A stretch of 64,000 nucleotides of DNA from Neckera pumila (taxonomy: Eukaryota; Streptophyta; Bryopsida; Hypnales; Neckeraceae). Each line of letters opens with the position of its first letter. Within the stretch, counting starts at the first letter, position 1. The stretch is taken from NCBI GenBank assembly GCA_963969595.1, contig OZ018412.1, forward strand, positions 16,308,501-16,372,500, given 5' to 3'. Below, piece by piece: positions 11,315 to 21,417 of this stretch. The notes beneath the pieces are model-generated. The model saw nothing but the letters and a program-made list of their open reading frames with translations. It searched no databases and was not told the origin of the DNA. A program made the translations under genes and the position numbers.

Positions 11315-14300
11315 TCAAGGTCGATTTTCATAGAGGTCCACAACATCAATCAGTTGGAGAGCTGCAGCTTTGGAGAATTTCCTTGCAAACAAGAAACAAC
11401 GCCCAGGGTGCCCAGCAACGCTACACCACTCGGTTCGCCACTCGGTGTCAAAGCGCACGTTGGCAACACTCTGCAATACACACAACCATTCCCATTTTAA
11501 CGTACCATAATAACAACAAGTGCACTTCCACTTTCTACAGTTGGAATGAATATATCTGAACTTTCATAAACAACAGTCTTTTGTATAAAGGTGCTAAAAA
11601 TTGTAGTATTCAAAAAACTGGTTTAGGACCCTGAGGGTGTAATGTCCAAAGCCATTTCTAAATTTTTGCTCAAATCTTTTTACTTATATGTTATTTACCT
11701 CAAACCTCAATTTCATCAAATTTTTTCCAAAAAGAAGGTTCTTCTTTAAAATTAAAACAATGCTTTGGGTGAATGAGAAGTTATTCCATGGAAACATCAA
11801 CTTGAAGAACTCAATTCGTAATCCAAAATATGGCCGTTGCTACGCTAAGAGATTAACCCCTACGCTAATAATTGATTATAGTGAATTTCAGAACATTGTT
11901 CAAAAATATAGGGCACAACTACTTCTTTCTAATGGGGCAATATTATTTTAACTTGCCTTCAAGAGTTCAAAATGGTTGATGTAAACTCCTACACATATAA
12001 AAATGGCCGTAATCTAGAGCATTCTTACTTCTTTCCATTGCTATATTACACGATCTTCTTACTAAATGATTACCAACTGGATGAAGCGGGCTTTTCAAAA
12101 CATCCATCATGTATCACTGAGCCTTTAGAGGTTAATGATCTGAGATGAACCTCATATTTGATAAAATGATGAATTTCAACAAATGGAAGTTTATGGAACT
12201 CAATCCTGGTTACAGACCCTAGTTTTCAGAGCAGTGCGCACTTGAATGTCATTATTCTGTTGCTTTGAAACACACCATTTTAACAAATTTGGCCATGATG
12301 AAGGTATGTCCCAAAACTGATTAGTGATATTAAGGAGTAACAAACCTGAATGTCTTCAATGTTCTGAATAAGAGTTTCAGAAGCACCGAATGTGGCAGGG
12401 TGCCAGCCTGATCCTCCATTTGCAGAAATTTCCCAACGACTATACGTCAACGTGTGGCGTTCAAGTTCGCCTTCGGCATCCTTAATCTGCACCCAAGTAT
12501 TAGACTGGAATTAGACAACCCTTGCCAACACAGAGAACCAGTCCAATAACAATAATAATAATAACCAGAGATGATTCAAAAGTAGAACATTGAGGTGCTA
12601 AAGTAGTTCAGGCTCAGAAAGCATTTTTTAACACAGGTAAATACTGCATCCCTCAATGTATCAACATTGAACATGTCAGGGTGGGGGATGCCTTTTAAGT
12701 CTCGTATCATTCCAAATTCAAAAATTCCACAGAAATTCCACAGAAATCCCAAGAATATGAAAGGGAGAAAATTAGATGTGGCTTCCAATTACCTTTGAAC
12801 GGAAATTTAAAAATAAATAAATTGAGATGGTCAAGCCCTCCAGAAAGCTAGATCAGGCCTTAAACGGAAGCGTTTAGCACATCCTACCATAGGGCCAGAC
12901 CACAAAGACCATAGGACAGGGCTAAAGCAAACAGAGGAATGAAGCACATTTTAGAATAAAGAGGAACCAGCTTACCGCTAAAAGTGTCGGGACAAAATGC
13001 TCATCTGGTATACAATTGATATGAGCTTCGGCTAATTGCGGTGGCTGTAGAGGTCCAACATACAAAATTGTCAGAATCATACAAAGTCTATTTGATTGCT
13101 ATGTCACACGAAGAACACACAAATAGACTAATATTGCATGTGCCTAAAAGGTGAAAGTAGTGTTCGAGCAATGGAAACTGAAGAATTGAGTCGAGAACAA
13201 AGCCATACCTGGAAGCTTTTCTCCAAACTTCTTAATGAGACCATGTTTCGCAACCAGCTCGCCAATGTTGAACTCCATGCGGAGTCATATCTACAAGCGA
13301 TACACTAATGCAATAACCCAGAATAATAAGAGTCCCACTTTTTTGCTATCAACAAGGGATCGTATATAGGATACAAATAGTCACACATAACAATTCCCAT
13401 ACATCACTTCCCAACGCGGTGGTGAATTTCAAGTTGATTATAAAACGTGCATTCTGAGACTCTGATTGTGATTGTTATAAGTCAATATCATGGAACAAAT
13501 AAGTGCACAGCGCTCGGGGGAAGATGTAGCAGACCTTGCAATGATCAACAAAAGTGGAATACACTGCTGAATCCTCAGCAACAATTTCGGCGTGCTTTCT
13601 TATGAGCGCAAACCACTGCCCAAAACAGCCAAAACATTCACATTCCTCTAATCAGCACATCGAGTCGTAGCAATTTTACTAATCTAGAGTTAATACACTC
13701 TAAGTTAGCAAGGGCACCATAGAAATAAGCTGTAAGATCAGAGGACTAAATCATTATTGGATGCACAATAACACCAATAAGTCCTTACATATTCTATGAT
13801 GCGTAGAAAGACGCCTAGATAGTATGTTAGTAGCTTGGTGGGTGAAAGAGATTACGTGCAAACAATTGAGTGCAGACAAGTTTCTTCAATGATTGGGTGG
13901 GAAGTTACATTCTCAATTTAATACGTTTGTCTTAATATATTAAGAAAGAGAAAAGGGTCCAACAATGCCCATGAATGCACTTCCTATACAGCATACATCT
14001 TACATTGATTCTCCTTCAGGATTTTACAAATACCTGAGATCCTTTGCGCCACTTGCTCTCGGGAATTACGTTTGCCATCTGGATATTGTACTGGGAATGC
14101 TCGTCGTCCTCGGAAAAACTGATCCAAAACAAAAACCATCAGAATGTGCTCTAAAAAGCATAGCACATTTCAGCGTCACATTTGTACTCATCGATTGTCT
14201 AAGTGACACCTAATACAGTCAGAACATTCTTCAGATAAGAACAGTGCCAACCACACACCATGTCAGAGCAAATCAAGCAAAATTTGAAGCTAACATACTC

Positions 14301-15981
14301 TCATTGACTTGAGGAGCTTTCACTTGCTAACACAGAACTAAACTTGGCAAAACAAGCTGTCAAGAACTAATTTTCCTAACAATTCAGAGGGTGTTCAACA
14401 ACGGTTCTCTAAAATGTTATGGTAATCTTCCAGTAAAAGATAACACTTTCGTTATTGGTTAGTATAAATACCTGTCAACAAAGCTCTTCTGAGAGGCCAT
14501 CACATATTCGTAGGTATATTGGAAATTGTATAGGGGAATACAACTGCAAGACACAGGAAAACGAGATTGTAAAGAGGCAATCAATACCGATGGTCACGAT
14601 TCTTCGGTTCAACAACATAGAGATAAATATGCACTTCCAGTTCTAACCACACATCGGATTCAGGGTGACATAAATGAATTGCATGAAGCGATTAATGGTC
14701 TACTAAATCCACAAACAGGCAAGGTAGTGCACTCAAGAAATATTATAAATGAAAATTTTTCCGCAACATACCTATCAGAAAGAAGAATAAACCTCTCGTT
14801 CAAGGGGTCTAGGAGAGCTTCCCTTAACAGAAGCCTCTCAGCTTGAATCATAGTCGGTCGTCCCCATTCTACCTGCAGAACCCAAAGCATTACCAAGCTA
14901 TCATCAGGCTGATACAGGTCTATGCATTCCTGACAGAAAACGAAAAAAAAGACAAGAAACCTAGTCTAGGATTGACATCAATTCCGCACAGCCAGCTAAA
15001 GATTGCAAGAGCCTCCATTGATATGGCTTACCACTTTAGGATTCGGCAACTGACGGTTGATAAACGAGCGGCATACTGTGTTCAATTTGGTATAAGAGAA
15101 GCCGGGGCTTGCGTGAATGTAGACATTATATTCGTGTTCTTCAGATCCCTGTAGATCCATTATTCGTTAATCCTCTATTGCATAAAGGCTTCCAGTTTTT
15201 TTAGGTTCTTTTCATGGAATGTCTCACTCTGAAATTCCAATGCCAGTCTGACTATCATCGCAAAACAAAAGCATGGTTCTTAATATAATTAGATTCTTTC
15301 AGGAACTATTAGATAACATCATAACGAAAATCTTCCCATGATACATGGAGAGGTCTCTCTATTGCCAAAGTGATCATACAAAGGCCTCCCTATGGGGAGG
15401 CCTCCATATGATCACTGTGACCACGTGAAGAACTCTCCGTATGTCATTGGGAAGATTCTCCCAATGATGTTAATCTAAAAGTTCCTGGAATAATCTAAAT
15501 ATTTTAAGAACCATGCTTTTGTTCTGCGATGATAGCCATACTGGCATGGAATTTCAGAGTGAGACATTCCAGCATAAGGAAGAAAAAGAACTACAGAAAC
15601 AGTCGAACTCAACAGAAAACCATGTTCAAAAACCTCACAAAGAAACCTACAATTCCATGAATTTCATTATTCCGAAATCAAGATTCAATAAAGCGAAGAG
15701 CAGTAGGAGAAGAAGCCCATTACTTCAAAGAAATGGTCCCACAAGGTATCCAGCGGCATCCGCTCCCTGGCTATGAACATAAACGCCACCTTCGGTTTCG
15801 TTGAATTACTGTGCTCCGGAACCTCGAAATTCTTCAAGGTATAGTCCTCTAACTCCGTGGAATCCGGCATGATCAAACAATGCAGCTTCATCAACACTAA
15901 TAAGCCACCAGCTATCCCTACCAAGAAGTACCACGCTCGCATACACCTCCACCATGTATATACGTGCGACCTCCTCCTCAT
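11315..15981 (-). CDS. GT14 / DUF266 glycosyltransferase (core-2/I-branching type)
   Basis: Nine exons on the minus strand: 15981-15724, 15148-15032, 14872-14772, 14543-14472, 14118-14034, 13615-13535, 13044-12976, 12486-12346, 11470-11315; all GT-AG, phases consistent, 359 residues. It starts at the first ATG in the open frame. Residues about 1-16 are basic and cytosolic, followed by one membrane segment (AWYFLVGIAGGLLVLMKL), as in a Golgi type II enzyme. Family marks in order: KPKVAFMFIARERMPL, YIHASPGF, VEWGRPTMIQAERLLL, ERFILLSDSCIPLYNF, KWRKGSQWFALIRKHAEIV, CIPDEHFVPTLLA, TLTYSRW with WHPATF, and WRTEWC with CFLFARKFS. The family is predicted to add sugars (core-2/I-branching homologues add GlcNAc; some plant GT14 add GlcUA), but the plant DUF266 acceptor is not known. 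The last intron holds a TTAA element and the first a long foldback. Confidence 0.9.
11640..11850. repeat. Degenerate group A repeat in the glycosyltransferase intron
   Basis: It carries TTTTTGCTCAAATC, ACTTATATG, TTTCATCAAATTT and AATGCTTTGGGTGAATGAG in the same order as the group A copies at 943 and 18297. The ends are worn. It lies in the last intron. Confidence 0.55.
11853..12135. mobile_element. TTAA element in the last glycosyltransferase intron
   Basis: TTAA at 11853-11856 followed by CCCCTACGC, and CCTTTAGAGG before TTAA at 12132-12135. The ends match the general CCCYTAAAGG pattern only in part (CCCCTA against CCTCTA). About 283 bp, non-coding, wholly inside intron 8. Confidence 0.5.
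15215..15571. repeat. 357-bp foldback in intron 1 of the glycosyltransferase
   Basis: Near-continuous inverted repeat. TGGAATGTCTCACTCTGAAA at 15215 is the complement of 15552-15571, and pairing continues through GCATGGTTCTTA, the AACATCAT, CTTCCCA and TGATCATA blocks to a centre at about 15393 (AGGCCTCCC/GGGAGGCCT). Arms of about 175 nt are roughly 85% complementary by eye with almost no loop. It could be a foldback miniature element or a young small-RNA hairpin; it would be transcribed with the host pre-mRNA. Confidence 0.85.
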
Positions 15982-18296
15982 GGCTGCTCGCACACAACAA
16001 TCATACCCCTTCTCCACTTTTCTTGGGAACAAAAATATATATTCGAATTCTCACCAAAGAGAGAAAAAAAACAGAAACATTGCAGGTTTTGTGCTATCTT
16101 GCTCGACGGAACAAACGAGGCGAGAACGTGACTATTCTTTCACCCCGAATCCCAAGATTTCTTCCATCTCACAAGCTCGGCGGAACACGTCCCCTCGAGA
16201 AATCCGCCCCCCTGCCCCCCACCCCCCACCCCTCCTGCTCCCACACACCCGCACACGAATTCAAAAATTCAAAAATTCTTGCATCCAAACATTCTTGCTC
16301 CCAAGCTCTCAAGCCAAAATTCAAGAATCTCACCCTCTCCCTCTCCCTCTCTCTCTCACTCACTCACTCACTCACTCACTCTTTTCCCCGAAACGCAATT
16401 CCACTCGACCTCGTGAAGGACAATCATGAACCCCTCACGAGTTCAAAAAAATTCTCGAATCTCCCACACGAACGCCAACACCCATTCACACCTCACCTCC
16501 TTATATTACAAGGTCTCGTAAAATCCGCTCCCAATCTTTTCGCAAGCAGCAGATTCACGCACCACCCAATTCAAAATCTGCCTCTCTGAGTCTTTATCAT
16601 AAGTCCTAATGAATCCTATTGATTCCTATAGTGAATCCTCAATCCTCGGTCTCTCGCACATAAACCCATCTGCGTTCTTCCCCAAAGCCTTCTCTCGTGC
16701 TCTTTCATGCACCGAATCCTACAAAACCCAGAAACAGAACCTGATGCAATAAAACACAAAAAACAAAGAGGAGAGCCCTTGCATCTAAAACCCCGAAAGC
16801 CGCAACCGATGGAAGCCAGCGCAGGGCGCCGTCATCATCGGGAGCAGCGTATGATGATGAGCCAGCACCACAAGTGATGATGATGAGCAGGACGGATTCT
16901 CATCGTCCGAATTCCGCTTGTGAAAGCAAAGTTCAGTTTCCTTTGGGACGGAGAGAAGGAAACCAACCAACAGAATTACAGAACTGCCTGGGCCCTGGGC
17001 TGGCGGGGTTTTGGGCCCGCCGCCGGGGGACAGTTTTCAGAACAAATATCTAGGAAAGTTGTAGATGTTAGTGTCAACGTATGTTCGTTTCAGGAAGATT
17101 ATTCAAAACTCGGACACGTGTGTTGGGAGCCCCTTCCGAGGGGGAGCCCCTTCCGAGGTGGTGTCAGATCTACGGACCGACGTAGATTTGGGTGGGGGTG
17201 GGGGGCAGCAGGTGTTTGAAACTCTGTCAGTTTCTGTCAGGGCCGGAAAAGGGGAATGACCCAAAAAGGGAAACTGAGTATCTTTGGATTGCCGGTGAAT
17301 GGGATGAATTAATGATGATGAAAATGATAATTAATGAATCTGGTTGGGTGGTCCATCCATCCGTTTCAAAAAGAATATTGGCCCCTTTCGTAGTACTTTC
17401 AAACTGATTTATTTTCAGTTTCTTTCTTCTTTTCCTCTCCTTTTGATTCTCTCCATTTTTACTGCCCAACCGTATGCCGCTATTTTAAATTCTTCTTTTC
17501 TTTTTAAAAAAAATTTGTTCCCCCTTTTCTCATTCTTTTGGTGGGGTGGGGTGGGGTAGGGTGGAATACACATGATGTCAATGTGCCCGAAAGGTGCGAA
17601 CAACTCTGTCCAACACCAAAAGCACCCCCACATGATAAAACCCTAGCCGTTGATCTCCATATAAAGAAAACACACACACACACACACACACCTCCAATGT
17701 TTATCAATATGCATTATTGGAAAAAAAACCTATTGTCGTTGATCATGTTGTCTTGAAAGACGATCTTGGCCGTTGAGATTAGTGTTTGATATGGATATGA
17801 TATAGATATTTATGAATATAATATATGGAATATGATGTTTGAAATACATATCAATAGTGTATATAATATTTTAGTATGATACAATATACATACAAAAATA
17901 TTGATATAGGATACTATGTTGATATTCCATAACAATTGCAATCACAACTTCCAAAAAAACATAAATATGAGGTGGGCGGGGGGTATAAAATGTATTCCCA
18001 CCATTTTTGAAAAAGCCCTGCTAGTGTTTTATTTAAAATACAAGTCTTTCAGAAATAGAGGTAGTATTTCACAAGTACAATTAATTTACTAATTTCACAA
18101 GTCAATTAATTAATTGGCACGAGTAGCAGTTTGTCATACACAATGTACTCAAAAGATACAATCTTCATGAGCCATGCACCACTATATGATGAAAAGACTC
18201 ACCATGAATGAAAAGTCATTTTGTGATTTTATACTTGTACTTTTATACTTGTGATTGGCCATACATGATGATATCAAGCTCTAATCAAGTAACTTC
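15982..18296. other. Upstream region of the glycosyltransferase, with microsatellites
   Basis: Probable promoter and 5' UTR of the minus-strand gene in the first kilobase. It holds a CT-rich run changing to (CACT)n at about 16333-16382, repeated ATGATG near 16851-16888, a direct repeat GGGAGCCCCTTCCGAGG at about 17128-17158, a G-rich GGGGTGGGGT run at about 17540-17563 and (CA)n at 17669-17691. GC is raised at 16780-17250. Long frames here have no recognisable product. After 17750 it is plain AT-rich DNA. Confidence 0.6.
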
Positions 18297-18543
18297 TTAA
18301 TGGCTAAGTCCTTTCTTGAATTTTTGCATATATTGCTTATATCTTCATAAATATATATTATTTATCCTAATTTCATCAAATTCATCATACAAATAGTGTG
18401 ATATTCAAAAAGTCAAGCATTGATTTAGATGAATGAGAAGTTTTGTTCATTATCTACATAGTTTGGTTTTCAAAAAATCAAGCATTGTTTTGAATGAATG
18501 AGAAGTTTTGTTCCTAAGGGTATTGGAGCACTACGGGTGTTAA
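18297..18543. mobile_element. TTAA miniature element, group A
   Basis: TTAA at 18297-18300 and 18540-18543. The interior matches the 943 copy: CCTTTCTTGAATTTTTGCAT, GCTTATATCTTCATAAA, TTTCATCAAATTCATC, GTCAAGCATTGATTT, GATGAATGAGAAG and GGAGCACTACGGGTG before the right TTAA. The GATGAATGAGAAG segment is duplicated inside this copy. Non-coding. Confidence 0.75.
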
Positions 18544-18556
18544 ATTGGTAAATAAT

Positions 18557-18705
18557 TTAACCTTTAAAGGATGCGGCCCCCCATGACCAAAGTAGTCACC
18601 AAAAATCCTCTCATTATTGGACCAATAGGTGCATTATTGTTTCCACAATGAATAATGAAATCATCCATCGACCACTTTTCAACCTCATTGTCCTTTAAAG
18701 ATTAA
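18557..18705. mobile_element. TTAA miniature element, group B (149 bp)
   Basis: TTAACCTTTAAAGGATG at 18557 and the complement TTAATCTTTAAAGGAC ending at 18705 give a TIR of about 15 bp. Interior: GGCCCCCCATGACCAAAG, AGTCACC, GACCAATAGGTGCATT. Related copies lie at 52824-52972, 60583, 60891 and 61445. It is 13 bp from the group A element. Confidence 0.8.
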
Positions 18706-19533
18706 ATTTCAACACTCCCTTCCCAAAATGGATACTCACATATGGTAGTTGAATACATAGGGTAGTTGGTTTAGATTGAAACTGAATGTAAAATGGATGA
18801 TTTTCCATAGAGCATCTTTGAATACTTTTCCCAATATATCCTTTTCAACATGCAATGGAGATACAAAATTAAATCTTTGAAAGTTCAAATTCTTAAGTAA
18901 TTAAATACTAAAATGTAAGGTATTTATCTTCAATAATTCTTTATTCTTGATAATGTTTTCATTACTGATTAATTATATATTGTAAAATTCTTGTACCATG
19001 TGCATTATTATCCTTCTTTAGACTAATTTGCTACGACCTTCATCACTAGTTTTCAAAAGGAACCAATGTAAGCTCAAGAGTTATTTGAAACAACCAATGA
19101 AAGTTGAAGTATTTTGTACTTCAAGGATGTCCGATTAAGGATAGTCTAATGTCAGTGATAGGTATTCTATGAACTCAACTTTGAAAAGTTATATTATATT
19201 CTCACAAACTCTAAAAACTCTCAAACCAATTGCATTTACTTTTGCTTTCATTCACAAAATGATATTTATCTTGAATTGACCTTCTCATCATACTACTAAA
19301 ATCACAACGACCTCTATAATATCACAATTCATTTTTGAATAATATTATAGAAATTCAATTGCTTTTGTAATAGCCATAGGATACTTTCTACTATATATTA
19401 TATATTCTTTTTGTGAAATATTTGAAAACCAAACGGATACTTCTAAAAAAAATTCAAAGAAACTTTTCAGACAACAAAACTATAGATAAAATCCATGTCT
19501 TTTTAAAATGTGATATTAAAGAATAAGGAGGCA
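18706..19533. other. AT-rich intergenic DNA
   Basis: No gene, RNA or clear element is visible. Confidence 0.5.
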
Positions 19534-19832
19534 CCAACCGCTAGCATTGCGCTACATATTCAAATGTGAAAATTCTACTTACATTGTTCACTTGATTAAT
19601 TTATTCTTATTGCAACGTTTTCATCTTTGCAAAGGTTATTTGAAGAAATTATGATATAAAGATTTTCTTTAATTACTTTATATTGCACTATACAATTTTT
19701 TTCAAAGAATATTGTATGAGGATGTCAATATTTCCATTTAAAGATTATACATACTTTGTTTATCTACATTCTATAACATGAAAAATTGATTAAAGTAATA
19801 TATTTAATGCGTAGCAAAGCGCCAATCACTAG
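19534..19832. mobile_element. Miniature element, group D (about 300 bp)
   Basis: The left end, CCGCTAGCATTGCGCTACAT, and the right end, reverse complemented, GATTGGCGCTTTGCTACGCA, are related to each other and to the ends of 26352-27008 (GGTTGGCGCTTGCTATGCTA). Interior AT-rich, non-coding. The superfamily is not clear; target duplications could not be fixed by eye. Confidence 0.55.
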
Positions 19833-20744
19833 TTCTTCATAGAAATTTCATTCTTAGAGAAGGTGTGACAACCCCTAATACCTTTACAACATAGGGAGGA
19901 CCATTGTCTAGTTATATAATGTTATACAAAATACATCCTCAATGTAAGGTTTATGCACCTTCTCCAATTTGATTTTTTCAAACTAGCAATTCTGAATGAT
20001 ATAGTGAAACAAGGAGCCAATAGGAGTCCTTTTCCATGAAAAAGTTATGACACCTTTTTTGTGTCTTTTGTGTTTGATGATCGGGCTCTCTAGTGACAAT
20101 GACATTGAGGTTGAAAATTGGCATGCAGAATGAAAGCAAGAAGCGAAGTGCTAAAAACTTTGCACATAAAAACTTCTTATGTCCATCCTTCACCTCCAAA
20201 GTAAAAGAATTTTTTTCTATCTTTAAAAAATGGCCCTTCTGCAATCCAAGGAGAGCGTGTCACGTCCTCGTTCTAAGAAGATTGATAATGGGGATGCAAA
20301 AAAGTGTGACAATTTCTATTATGCTTTGCTAGATACTCTACCAAGAAGAGAATTATCAATTAATTCATGGGTTGGGATTAGCTAAAGAGTTATATAAGAC
20401 AATTTTGTTCATTGAAAGGGATTCTCTTTTCAACTATGGTGCAAATGGGACCAAGGTATCTTTTTTGGAGCAATAGCTGCCACAAATCTTCACACCATTG
20501 GCATATGATTTTGGAAGGACAAAGTTTGACAAGCTCAAATTTATTAGAGAGTGTCTATTTTCACCCCAAATAAAAATCATGAAAGAGACCCATGTTTCAT
20601 TGGTAAACAATGTTATGTGGTTCCAAGGGGGCCGAGCCAATCAACTGCTGTTGGTTGGGTTAAAAGTAATTTTCATTTCCATTATCCATCCAAAATTAAC
20701 TCAAATTAGGCTATTTGTTTTGTTTTCTTTGTCACGGTGAGATC
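19833..20744. other. Intergenic, no supported gene
   Basis: Several frames of 60-90 residues overlap on both strands without family similarity. I see no supported gene. Confidence 0.4.
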
Positions 20745-21345
20745 TCTTAGACCATGCATCCCCCGGTCGCGTACTTGGTGCCATTGGAAAGCTTTTGGCG
20801 AATAGGGGTCTATGAGCTTTGTTTCGTGACGTTTAGACCTACGGTGGGGAAGTTATTGTTTTTGAGTTGTTTTGAATCTTATAAATTAGAAAATTGCATG
20901 TACTTTAATTTTGACTGTAGCAATGGCACAAGGCATACTAGCACCGAAATGCCCAAGGTCTGTTTTGGGCTTTCTAGAATTTGCTCTAAATTGAACAAGA
21001 TGCCAACATTTTGATAAGTTGTATCAATTTTTTTTTAATTGTAACCGGACAAATTCAAACTGGACATGTTAGAGATCTGATAGGAAACGAAAACACAACA
21101 ATCAATACCTTAAATGAGGCTGTTTGTTTGTTTTGTTTTGTTTTGTTTGTAGCATGGACAACTTCCTGACCGTGCGTCCCCCGGCCGCGTGCTTGGTACC
21201 GTCGGAAAGCTCTCGCCGAGGAGGGGTGCACCGGCTTGGTTTTGTGGCGTTTGGAGTGGTGGTGCAAAAGTTATTGAATTTCAAAGTATTTATTGATTAA
21301 AAAATTAGAAAATTACTTTTACTTTGATTTTGGTGGCGTTCTTGC
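20745..21345. repeat. Direct repeat pair with CpG decay in one copy
   Basis: Copy 1 at about 20745-20910 and copy 2 at about 21163-21320 align: GACCATGCATCCCCCGGTCG against GACCGTGCGTCCCCCGGCCG, then CGTACTTGGTGCCATTGGAA against CGTGCTTGGTACCGTCGGAA, and on through ATTAGAAAATT. Most differences are CG in copy 2 against TG or CA in copy 1, the pattern of methylated-cytosine decay. Function unknown; probably parts of a transposable element. Confidence 0.7.
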
Positions 21346-21417
21346 TACTGGGAGTGGAACCAGGAGTAGAACTGGGAGTAGAATCAGAAGTAGAACCAGG
21401 AGTGGAACCGGGAGTAG
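21346..21417 (+). repeat. 12-bp minisatellite, six units
   Basis: Units of the form GGAACCRGGAGT / AGAACTGGGAGT run head to tail for six copies, keeping an open frame of Gly/Ser/Arg/Thr residues but with no start or family similarity. Confidence 0.75.

Noticed and set aside
13206..13290. Exon-like minus-strand stretch (FNIGELVAKHGLIKK) inside the glycosyltransferase gene
   Set aside because: With its available splice sites its length is not a multiple of three, while the neighbouring exons both join in phase 0, and the family runs from DHCK straight to PPQL-type sequence.
15857..16589. Two plus-strand frames of 190 and 211 residues
   Set aside because: They run through a CT/CACT microsatellite and the first exon and upstream region of the minus-strand glycosyltransferase; composition artefacts.
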